Origin: SCUN01 sp964343975 | GTDB taxonomy: Bacteria; Acidobacteriota; Vicinamibacteria; Vicinamibacterales; SCN-69-37 | NCBI GenBank assembly: GCA_964343975.1 | Contig: CAYFLU010000216.1 | Span: forward strand, 1-5,165 | Direction of reading: 5' to 3' | Length of the DNA stretch: 5,165 nucleotides | Shown here: positions 1 to 5,165 of the stretch, in pieces | Layout: each line of letters opens with the position of its first letter | Position numbering within the stretch: position 1 is the first letter of the stretch | Notes under the pieces: model-generated | Databases searched by the model: none | Told to the model about the DNA's origin: nothing | The model's input: the letters and a program-made list of their open reading frames with translations, nothing else | Made by a program: the position numbers and the translations under genes

Positions 1-110
1 ACGAGCGAGACGCCGCTCCGAAACGTCGGCGCCTGTTGTCCGTGCGCCGTGTGCCCCGCGATCACCACCCCCATCGCGACGAGTGCCGCCGCCGTCAGCC
101 ATCGCTTCAT
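1..110 (-). CDS. Secreted VWFA-related protein, N-terminal fragment (runs off the window)
   Basis: This is the beginning of a gene that continues past the left edge; 36 complete codons are visible. The translation starts MKRWLTAAALVAMGVVIAG, a typical signal peptide with a basic n-region, a hydrophobic core and a likely cleavage after A-H-G at residues 22-24. The mature part then starts QQAPTFRSGVSLV. This closely parallels QQPSATFRTDVSIV in the neighbouring 119-2347 gene, where it opens the VWFA-related module, so a paralogous secreted protein is the best guess. The start at 110 is fixed by a GAGGAA Shine-Dalgarno sequence four bases upstream and by the signal peptide. The gene lies 8 bp downstream of its neighbour on the same strand, which suggests one transcript. 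The VWA domain itself is not in the window, so the family call rests on about a dozen residues plus context. Confidence 0.75.
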   Translation of the reverse strand, partial: MKRWLTAAALVAMGVVIAGHTAHGQQAPTFRSGVSL

Positions 111-114
111 GCTG

Positions 115-120
115 TTCCTC
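115..120 (-). promoter_or_regulatory. Shine-Dalgarno sequence overlapping the upstream stop codon
   Basis: Read on the minus strand, the junction is TGAGGAACAGCATG. The TGA ends the 742-residue VWFA-related protein, and its last two bases begin GAGGAA, the ribosome binding site of the next gene. A ribosome terminating on the first gene covers the initiation site of the second, an arrangement that favours translational coupling. The overlap is read directly from the sequence; coupling is inferred. Confidence 0.75.
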
Positions 121-2347
121 ATCGCTTGCGGATCGTTGCCGCCGCCGAACCGATCGTCGCGCCATCGAGCGTGACCGTCGCCCGAATCGTATACAGACCG
201 GCGCTCATGCGCGACCACGGCAACTCGAGATCACCACGGAAGAGCGCGGATGTCGCCACCGCCGGCACTTCGACCGTGGCCACCGCTGCGCCGCCGGCCG
301 CCGGCGCCACCACCCACGTCACCTTCGGCGTCGCCATCGTCATCGGCCCGTTCGGATAGAGCTCGATCGACGCATTCACAGACGCGGCACCGGCCGGCGG
401 ATCATCGAGCGCGAAGAGCTGCGGTTTGCCGTCTTTCGGCGTCCAGGTGAGCACATCGCTCGCGAGGTAGTTCCCCATTTTTTCCAGGGAGACCTTCGTG
501 CTCATCTCCGCCGAGCCGATACGGCCGTCGGCGTCGGCGGCTGCGAAGCGCACGGTGTAGCCGCCGGCCGGCAGCGGGAACACATACGTCGCGAGGAAAC
601 TGCCGTCGGGTTGCGCTTCGAGAATGCGGCGCGCGCCTTTCGGTTGCCCCGACGAGTCGATGAGCGAGATCTCGGTGATGAGCGGCCCCTTCACACCCGA
701 CGGAATCCCCGCGTGCACGACCAGGTCGACGGCATTGAACGCGTTGGTGCTCTTGCGGATCATCGCGCCCATGCGCAGCGGCAGATCCGCATAGGCGATG
801 CCGTCGCGCACGGCGGCGGCGACGAGATCGTCGGTCGTCACCGGAATCGGCGGCGCGCCCGCCGGCCGCGGCGCAGGGCCGGAGACAGGCTTCGGCACTT
901 CAGGCTCGGCCACGCGCACGGCCATCTTGTTGGCATGCGCCGTCAATCCCGGACGAAGCGTGCGCACCTGCGCCGAGATCTCGCGGCCGATCTCAAAGCC
1001 CGGCGGCAACTCCACGCCGAGGCGGTACACCGCCGCACTCACATTGAGGATCTCGTCGAAGAAGCGGTCGGGCCGGCCGAACACGCGATAGAACGTGCCG
1101 CCCATCATCTCCGTCAGCGTCTGCGCGCCGGTGACGAACAGCATGTTGTCTTCGCGCCGGCGCTGCGCCATGCCGATGTCCACCTGCTGATTCGGCTGCG
1201 CCTGTCCGGCCGACGCCACTTCATCGGGCTGCGCGGTGACGCGGCGACCCTCATCCTGCATCGACGCGCCCGGCTCCTCCACCATGAGGCTCAGTTCCAC
1301 ACCGGCCGCGGCCGCTTCCTTCACGACCGGCTTCAGGTCGTCGATTTCGCGCGAGACCGCGATCCCCTGCGACAAGAAAATGATGTGGCGAATGCCCGTG
1401 GCGCCGCGCATCGCGTTGATTACCGAACGGAATCCTTCGAGCTGTCGATACTTGACCTGACGCATCAGCGCCGCCGTACGGCGCGACTCGGAATACACAT
1501 CCGACGCGCACTGGTCGTCGGCGATCACTTCCTGCACCGAGCGATTCCCCCACAGCGACGCATCACCCGCATAGCACTCGCGGATGATCACCTGCTTCAA
1601 CAGCGTGTCGTCGCCACGATCGATGTCGATCGCATCGTTGAACCCGATCGCGCTATCCCGCGAGTTCGTGCCGTTCGCGGCATTGGCCTGACGCGTCGGA
1701 CCGCTCGTGCGCAATCCGCGCGGATCCATGAACTGCCCGACCACTTTCGCGAGCGCCGCCTTCACCGACGAGCGATCGCGCGTCGGATTCACCGCGCCCT
1801 CGCCGCTCGTCGTCGTGAAGCCGACCAGATCCGACGGCGGCACCTTGTCGAGAAAGCGCACGCCGGCCTGAAACAGCGCCTTGCCCTGCAGCGGCAGGAA
1901 CGACAGGTCGTCGACGACGAGCACGAAGATGCGAGGTTCGACCGACTGCGTGGGCCGCACGGGCGGCGGCGGCAACGTCACCGCCACACTCGTGGCCACG
2001 GCCTCGGCGACGTTGCTCACCATGTGGCGGCCACGTGCGGCGTCGGTGTAGCTCTGCGAGGTGAGCGCCTGCGCCGCGGGCACCTGCCCGGGCGTGACCG
2101 GCTGAGCCGCCTGCGCATAGGCCACCGCGCGGGTGGCGGCGGGCTTGCCGCCGAGTTTCACTTCGAAGTCTTCGGCCCGGAGGCCGGGCACGGGCATCCC
2201 GTTCTTGTCGAGCACGGTGACGTCGAGCGTGACGATCGAGACGTCGGTTCGAAAGGTGGCTGACGGTTGCTGCGGCGCCTGCCGCGCCGAAAGCACCGTG
2301 ACCGCGCATGCGCCCAGGCACGCGACGGCACTCAGAACTCTCCGCAT
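119..2347 (-). CDS. Secreted VWFA-related (acidobacterial type) domain protein, 742 aa
   Basis: This is probably an exported protein of the acidobacterial VWFA-related family; the role of these proteins is largely unknown, with adhesion or protein-protein binding usually assumed. Residues 1 to about 21-24 form a signal peptide (MRRVLSAVACLGACAVTVLSA). Residues 32-60 (FRTDVSIVTLDVTVLDKNG onward) are the family's N-terminal beta module, ending in a GLRAEDFEV-type motif. A proline-rich stretch (TLPPPPVRP) precedes the VWA-like domain at about 142-450. The first strand of that domain ends VLVVDDLSF (D146, D147, S149), a divergent form of the DxSxS metal site, and HIIFLSQG is a later core strand. 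YRLGVELPPG at about 441 and the following REISAQVRTLRPGL are typical of the domain end. A Pro/Ala linker at about 485-503 leads to a 240-residue C-terminal region that I cannot name and that may be beta-rich. C258 and C280 could form a disulfide. The open frame extends 94 codons further upstream, but the signal peptide and a GGAGGA site five bases before 2347 fix the start. It is probably the first gene of an operon with the 1-110 gene. Confidence 0.9.
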   Translation of the reverse strand: MRRVLSAVACLGACAVTVLSARQAPQQPSATFRTDVSIVTLDVTVLDKNGMPVPGLRAEDFEVKLGGKPAATRAVAYAQAAQPVTPGQVPAAQALTSQSYTDAARGRHMVSNVAEAVATSVAVTLPPPPVRPTQSVEPRIFVLVVDDLSFLPLQGKALFQAGVRFLDKVPPSDLVGFTTTSGEGAVNPTRDRSSVKAALAKVVGQFMDPRGLRTSGPTRQANAANGTNSRDSAIGFNDAIDIDRGDDTLLKQVIIRECYAGDASLWGNRSVQEVIADDQCASDVYSESRRTAALMRQVKYRQLEGFRSVINAMRGATGIRHIIFLSQGIAVSREIDDLKPVVKEAAAAGVELSLMVEEPGASMQDEGRRVTAQPDEVASAGQAQPNQQVDIGMAQRRREDNMLFVTGAQTLTEMMGGTFYRVFGRPDRFFDEILNVSAAVYRLGVELPPGFEIGREISAQVRTLRPGLTAHANKMAVRVAEPEVPKPVSGPAPRPAGAPPIPVTTDDLVAAAVRDGIAYADLPLRMGAMIRKSTNAFNAVDLVVHAGIPSGVKGPLITEISLIDSSGQPKGARRILEAQPDGSFLATYVFPLPAGGYTVRFAAADADGRIGSAEMSTKVSLEKMGNYLASDVLTWTPKDGKPQLFALDDPPAGAASVNASIELYPNGPMTMATPKVTWVVAPAAGGAAVATVEVPAVATSALFRGDLELPWSRMSAGLYTIRATVTLDGATIGSAAATIRKR

Positions 2348-2395
2348 GTAGTTCCTCCGAAAGACAGCAGGCCTATTGAGCATACGATTGTGTTC
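2348..2395. promoter_or_regulatory. Divergent intergenic region, presumed to hold promoters for both flanking genes
   Basis: Only 48 bp separate the start codons of the minus-strand VWFA-related gene and the plus-strand sulfatase-like gene. At least part of the control of both genes should therefore lie here or just inside the opposite coding sequence. The stretch from about 2374 to 2395 is clearly more AT-rich than its surroundings. It contains weak -10-like hexamers in both directions: TACGAT at 2383-2388 on plus, and TATGCT on minus across the same bases. I see no convincing -35 partner or operator-like palindrome, so the promoters are inferred from gene layout and not from a clear consensus. 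Confidence 0.45.
2353..2358 (-). promoter_or_regulatory. Strong Shine-Dalgarno sequence of the VWFA-related gene
   Basis: The minus strand reads GGAGGA, then ACTAC, then ATG at 2347-2345. This near-perfect site with five-base spacing fixes the start of the 742-residue protein and rules out the longer open frame that would run 94 codons back into the divergent gene. Confidence 0.85.
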
Positions 2396-4477
2396 ATGGC
2401 GAAGAAAGGCCTCATTGTGCTGGCGGCCCTCGTGCTGGCCGCGGCGGGCTGGTGGGTCACGCGCACCCCGGCGTTCACACTCGAATCCACCGCCGACCGC
2501 AACGTCCTGCTCGTGACGATCGACACGCTCCGTGCCGACGTCGTCGGGTCGTACGGCGGCAAGGCGCTCACGCCCAACCTCGACCGCCTGGCGGCCCGCG
2601 GCGCGCGATTCGACTTCGCCCATGCGCACGCCGTCGTGACGTTCGCGTCACACGCGTCGATCCTGAGCGGCAAGTATCCGTACGAGACGGGCATTCGCGA
2701 CAACACCGGCTACCGATTTCCTCAGACGATGCCGACGGCCGGGACCTTGTTGAAGGCGCAGGGCTTTGCCACCGGGGCGTTTATCGGCGGCTTCCCGCTC
2801 GACCACCGGTTCGGCCTCAACGTCGGCTTCGACGTGTACGACGACAATCTGGCCCCGTCGGCCGGGGAAGGCGGCGAACGCGAGCGCAAAGCCGATGTGG
2901 TCGTCTCGTCGGCCCTCAACTGGATCGGCCAGCAGAACAACAAGTGGTTCACCTGGGTCCATGTCTACGACCCGCACGTGACCTACACGCCCCCGGCCGA
3001 ATGGCTGGCGAAGTTTCCGGCCGATCCGTACTTGGGTGAAGTGTCGTGGACGGACTTCGCGCTCGGCGCGCTCTTCGACCGGCTGGCCACGTTGCCCCGG
3101 CGGACGCTCGTGATCGTCACGGCGGATCACGGCGAGTCGCTCGGCGAACACGGCGAACTCACCCACAGCATCTTCGCCTACGAGCCCACGCTGCGCGTGC
3201 CGCTCATCATCGCGGAAGTCGGCGGCACGCAGAACGCGGCGCCGCGCGGCGTCACGATCACGACGCCGGTGCGTCACGTCGATCTGCTGCCGACGATGCT
3301 GGATGCGGTGGCGGCGCCGGCCGGCACGGGCCTCGCCGGCGCATCGCTGCGGCCGATCATCGGCGCGGGCACGGGGCCGGACCGGCCGTCGTACTTCGAA
3401 GCCATGAGCGCGAACCTCGCGCGCGGGTGGGCGCCGCTTCGGGGTGTGCTCGTCGGCGTCGAGAAGTTCATCGATCTGCCGATCGCCGAGCTCTACAACC
3501 TCAAGGACGACAGCAAGGAACTGCGCAACACGGTGGCGACCCAGCCCGATCGCGCGAGCGTGCTCGAGAACACCCTCAAGAGCTTCAACGTCGCGCCGCC
3601 GGGGCGTCCGCAGGCCGAGACACCGGAAACCGTCGAAGCATTGCGCTCGCTCGGCTACATCGGCGGCGGCGCCGCCACCGCGCGCGAGAAATACACCGAG
3701 AACGACGATCCGAAGAAGCTCATCGAACTCGAGCAGATGATGACGGCCGCGATGCGCGACTTCAACACGGGCCGGATCAACGAGGCCATGGCGACGTACG
3801 CGCAGGTGATCGCGCGGCGGCCCGATATGGAAGATGCCTACCGCAAGCTCGCGTTTGCCTACTGGCGCACCGGACGGCCGAATGAGGCCGTGGCGACGCT
3901 CGAGGCCGCGCTCAAGGCCGGCGTCACGCAGACGGAAGTGAAGATCAAGCTCGGCGAGTACCTCGCGCAGTCGGGCCAGACCGCGAAGGCCATCACGCTC
4001 CTCAGTTCATTCGCGGGCGACGATCCGGACGCACTCATCGCGCTCGGCAACGCGTATCAGCTCTCCGGCCGGCGCGCCGAAGCGATCAAGACCTTCCAGC
4101 ATCTGATCGCCGTGGATCCGAAGAACGGCGTCGCGCATCAGAACATCGGCGTGTCGGCGCTCGAAACCAACGACGTCAAGACCGCCGAAGCCGAACTGCG
4201 CAAGGCGATCGACCTCGATCCCGCGCTGGGCGGGGCCTACACGGCGCTCGGCGTGGTGTTCGCGAAGACCGGGCGCGGCAACGACGCCCTCGACGCGTGG
4301 AAGCGCGCGGTGACGATCGACGGCAGCGACTTCAACGCGATGTTCAACCTGATCAGCGGCCTCGCCCAGTCGGGCCGCGTGGACGAAGCGCGGCAGTACG
4401 GCGAGCGCTTCGTCAACACCGCACCGCCACAGCTCGCGGCAGAAATCGCCGCGGTGAAGCGATTGCTCGGACGCTGA
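2396..4477 (+). CDS. Membrane-anchored or exported sulfatase-fold (alkaline phosphatase superfamily) enzyme with C-terminal TPR repeats, 693 aa
   Basis: This is a predicted extracytoplasmic hydrolase or transferase of the alkaline phosphatase superfamily; the substrate is unknown. After two lysines, residues 5-21 (GLIVLAALVLAAAGWWV) form a signal anchor or signal peptide. The catalytic domain spans about 37-400. LLVTIDTLRAD carries the first metal Asp (D43). TFASHASILSG at 82-92 matches the sulfatase signature CxPSRASxLTG, but the nucleophile position is Thr82 and the Arg is His86. HVYDPHVTY is at 189-197, ADHGESLGEHG supplies D244 and H245, and THSIFAYEPTLRVPLII includes H257. ELYNLKDDSKELRN at 365-378 is the usual end of the fold. 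ETPETVEALRSLGYIGG at about 407-423 bridges to roughly seven TPR units from about 442 to 680, with repeated GR..EA motifs and P-ending helices; TPRs normally bind proteins. The start at ATG 2396 is preferred because of the following signal segment. GTG at 2390 is in frame and two codons earlier, and neither has a good Shine-Dalgarno site. Thr at the active site argues against a formylglycine sulfatase. The gene is divergent from the VWFA-related operon and convergent with the gamma-glutamyltransferase gene. Confidence 0.9.
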   Translation: MAKKGLIVLAALVLAAAGWWVTRTPAFTLESTADRNVLLVTIDTLRADVVGSYGGKALTPNLDRLAARGARFDFAHAHAVVTFASHASILSGKYPYETGIRDNTGYRFPQTMPTAGTLLKAQGFATGAFIGGFPLDHRFGLNVGFDVYDDNLAPSAGEGGERERKADVVVSSALNWIGQQNNKWFTWVHVYDPHVTYTPPAEWLAKFPADPYLGEVSWTDFALGALFDRLATLPRRTLVIVTADHGESLGEHGELTHSIFAYEPTLRVPLIIAEVGGTQNAAPRGVTITTPVRHVDLLPTMLDAVAAPAGTGLAGASLRPIIGAGTGPDRPSYFEAMSANLARGWAPLRGVLVGVEKFIDLPIAELYNLKDDSKELRNTVATQPDRASVLENTLKSFNVAPPGRPQAETPETVEALRSLGYIGGGAATAREKYTENDDPKKLIELEQMMTAAMRDFNTGRINEAMATYAQVIARRPDMEDAYRKLAFAYWRTGRPNEAVATLEAALKAGVTQTEVKIKLGEYLAQSGQTAKAITLLSSFAGDDPDALIALGNAYQLSGRRAEAIKTFQHLIAVDPKNGVAHQNIGVSALETNDVKTAEAELRKAIDLDPALGGAYTALGVVFAKTGRGNDALDAWKRAVTIDGSDFNAMFNLISGLAQSGRVDEARQYGERFVNTAPPQLAAEIAAVKRLLGR

Positions 4478-4629
4478 ACGAACAATCAACACGGCCAATC
4501 AACACGGAGACACGGAGGCACGGAGAAGACCTATGGATTTTTGAAGACCTTGGTAGCTGGCGCCAAAGGTCTTGAAAATCCTTGGGGTTCTCCGTGCCTC
4601 TGTGTCTCCGTGTTGATTGACCGTCTTGA
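4478..4629. other. Intergenic region between convergent genes, almost filled by a palindrome
   Basis: This 152-bp gap separates the TGA of the sulfatase-like gene from the TAA of the gamma-glutamyltransferase gene, which face each other. There is no plausible gene in it. Apart from a few bases after 4477, it consists of the inverted repeat described separately. The AT-richer composition of the ends and the hairpin core differs from the coding sequence on both sides. Confidence 0.85.
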
Positions 4630-4631
4630 TT
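4484..4631. repeat. Long imperfect palindrome (148 bp) with CACGGAG-repeat arms
   Basis: The two halves are reverse complements about a centre near 4557. The outer arms 4492-4527 and 4588-4623 match at 34 of 36 positions with no gaps. Weaker pairing extends outward to 4484 and 4631, where AATCAA faces TTGATT. Inward, GGATTTTTGAAGACC (4535-4549) pairs with GGTCTTGAAAATCC (4568-4581) with one bulge, leaving a loop of about nine bases at 4554-4562. Each arm holds three 8-bp units of CACGGAG(A/G), at 4503-4526 and inverted at 4589-4612. As RNA it would fold into a very long hairpin in either direction. Lying between convergent genes, it could end transcription from both sides, although there is no U-tract typical of an intrinsic terminator. 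It resembles dispersed palindromic repeats (REP- or MITE-like), and I recall similar CACGGAG-type palindromes in many environmental genomes, but copy number cannot be judged here. The right end overlaps the stop codon of the next gene. Confidence 0.9.
4503..4526 (+). repeat. Three tandem 8-bp units CACGGAGA / CACGGAGG / CACGGAGA
   Basis: The units lie at 4503-4510, 4511-4518 and 4519-4526 without spacers and differ only at the last base. They form the core of the left palindrome arm, and the inverted copy is at 4589-4612. There the middle unit reads CCTCTGTG, one base off a perfect match and still able to pair as G-U in the plus-strand RNA. Confidence 0.85.
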
Positions 4632-5165
4632 ACTTGATCCGTGGCTGTTCGGGGATGGCCGCGCCATCATGTCGCGGTTCGCTGCCGGCGTAGTGCACGC
4701 CGGTGCCATCACTCATCACCGCCTGGCCATAGCCAAACGTGCCGGAACGCGGTGGAATCGTGCGGACCCCATGCCCCATGGCCTGCAGCGCCCTGCGCGT
4801 GGCGTCGGGCACGAGCGCTTCCACGTCGACGTCGCAGCCGGTGAATGAGCCCTTCGTAAAACGGCCGACCTCCAGCGCCTGCTGCACGTCGAGGCCGAAG
4901 TCGGCAATGTCCGACACAAACTGCGCGTGCGCCTGCGCCTGATTGAACCCGCCCATGATGCCGAAGCCGATCTTCACGTCGCCCTTCTCCATGAAGGCGG
5001 GAATGATCGTGTGCAGCGGCCGCTTGCGTGGCGCCAGCTGATTGGGATGACCGTCTTCGAGCGTGAAGAGGCCGCCGCGGTTATGCAGCATCACGCCCGT
5101 GCCGGGCGCGACAAGGCCTGAGCCGAACGACGAGTAGAGGCTCTGAATCAGCGACACGATGTTGC
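4630..5165 (-). CDS. Gamma-glutamyltransferase family protein, C-terminal fragment (5' end outside window)
   Basis: The 177 visible residues cover most of the small (beta) subunit of a gamma-glutamyltransferase-type Ntn hydrolase. Such enzymes cleave gamma-glutamyl bonds, as in glutathione, or act as related acylases, usually in the periplasm or outside the cell. The visible part starts NIVSLIQSLYSSFGSGLVAP, which matches the GNAV-xxTxxxNxxFG region of the family. GTGVMLHNRGGLFTL, HPNQLAPRKRPLHTIIPAF and GIMGGFNQAQAHAQF follow. The last corresponds to the oxyanion-hole GG and, with its QAQAHAQ run, looks like the YwrD-type branch more than classical Ggt. The classical PLSS substrate loop reads PLHT here. 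The C-terminus ends YGQAVMSDGTGVHYAGSEPRHDG, as in the family. The autoprocessing Thr should lie about a dozen residues beyond the window edge, so it cannot be checked. No start codon can be given; GTG at 5157-5155 is an internal Val. The stop lies at the outer edge of the palindrome. Confidence 0.9.
   Translation of the reverse strand, partial: NIVSLIQSLYSSFGSGLVAPGTGVMLHNRGGLFTLEDGHPNQLAPRKRPLHTIIPAFMEKGDVKIGFGIMGGFNQAQAHAQFVSDIADFGLDVQQALEVGRFTKGSFTGCDVDVEALVPDATRRALQAMGHGVRTIPPRSGTFGYGQAVMSDGTGVHYAGSEPRHDGAAIPEQPRIK

Noticed and set aside
83..2263. A 726-codon open frame on the plus strand, antisense to the VWFA-related gene
   Set aside because: The translation is dominated by Arg, His, Ala and Gly with no domain, signal or hydrophobic pattern, which is typical of the shadow frame opposite a GC-rich gene. 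The minus strand has a clear signal peptide, Shine-Dalgarno and family motifs.
2305..2347. Lipoprotein signal (L-G-A-C at residues 11-14) in the VWFA-related protein
   Set aside because: It fits a lipobox loosely, but the hydrophobic stretch before it is short and the hydrophobic region continues after the Cys to a good signal peptidase I site (L-S-A), so an ordinary signal peptide is more likely.
2267..2395. Upstream extension of the sulfatase-like frame to 2267
   Set aside because: It overlaps the start of the divergent VWFA-related gene, is rich in Arg, and would place the membrane segment internally. The signal-like segment directly after ATG 2396 argues for the short form.
2348..2629. 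N-terminal extension (94 codons) of the VWFA-related gene
   Set aside because: It would overlap the divergent sulfatase-like gene and bury a clear signal peptide and GGAGGA site; the extension itself has no recognisable sequence.
2648..3277. A 209-codon minus-strand open frame inside the sulfatase-like gene
   Set aside because: It is an Arg/Val-rich shadow of the strongly supported plus-strand gene, with no motif and no ribosome binding site that I could find.
4478..4640. CRISPR array or insertion sequence at the palindromic region
   Set aside because: The 8-bp units have no spacers and there is no transposase. The structure is one inverted repeat and not an array or a complete IS.
4413..4712. 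Minus-strand frame running through the palindrome
   Set aside because: Its middle is simply the palindrome read in one frame, and its ends overlap two supported genes. There is no coding signal.

Overview
The window is GC-rich, densely coded bacterial chromosome and most resembles Acidobacteriota, possibly a soil lineage of the Vicinamibacteria type. The grounds are a long gene whose product has the layout of the 'VWFA-related Acidobacterial domain' family, the start of a second such gene next to it, and a sulfatase-fold/TPR fusion protein of a kind common in that phylum. The taxonomic call is inference from protein families and composition; there is no rRNA or tRNA to support it.

Layout. 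(1) Positions 1-110, minus strand: the first 36 codons of a secreted protein that begins like the upstream VWFA-related protein; the rest lies outside the window. (2) 119-2347, minus: a complete 742-residue secreted VWFA-related protein, 8 bp upstream of gene 1 and probably cotranscribed with it. Its stop codon overlaps the Shine-Dalgarno sequence of gene 1. (3) 2348-2395: a 48-bp divergent intergenic region. (4) 2396-4477, plus: a 693-residue membrane-anchored or exported alkaline-phosphatase-superfamily (sulfatase-like) enzyme followed by about seven TPR repeats. It has Thr where true sulfatases have the formylglycine-forming Cys. (5) 4478-4629: the gap between two convergent genes, almost filled by a long near-perfect palindrome built on an 8-bp CACGGAG(A/G) repeat. 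(6) 4630-5165, minus: the C-terminal part of a gamma-glutamyltransferase-family protein, most like the YwrD-type branch; its 5' end is outside the window.

All four proteins are expected to act in or beyond the cell envelope, at least by family, but nothing shows that they form one pathway. The VWFA pair looks like one operon; the sulfatase-like gene is transcribed divergently from it, and the gamma-glutamyltransferase gene belongs to a separate unit read toward the palindrome. I see no tRNA, rRNA, CRISPR array, transposase or phage gene. The most unusual items are the large palindrome and the Thr-type active site. I do not see strong evidence for a wholly new multi-gene system.
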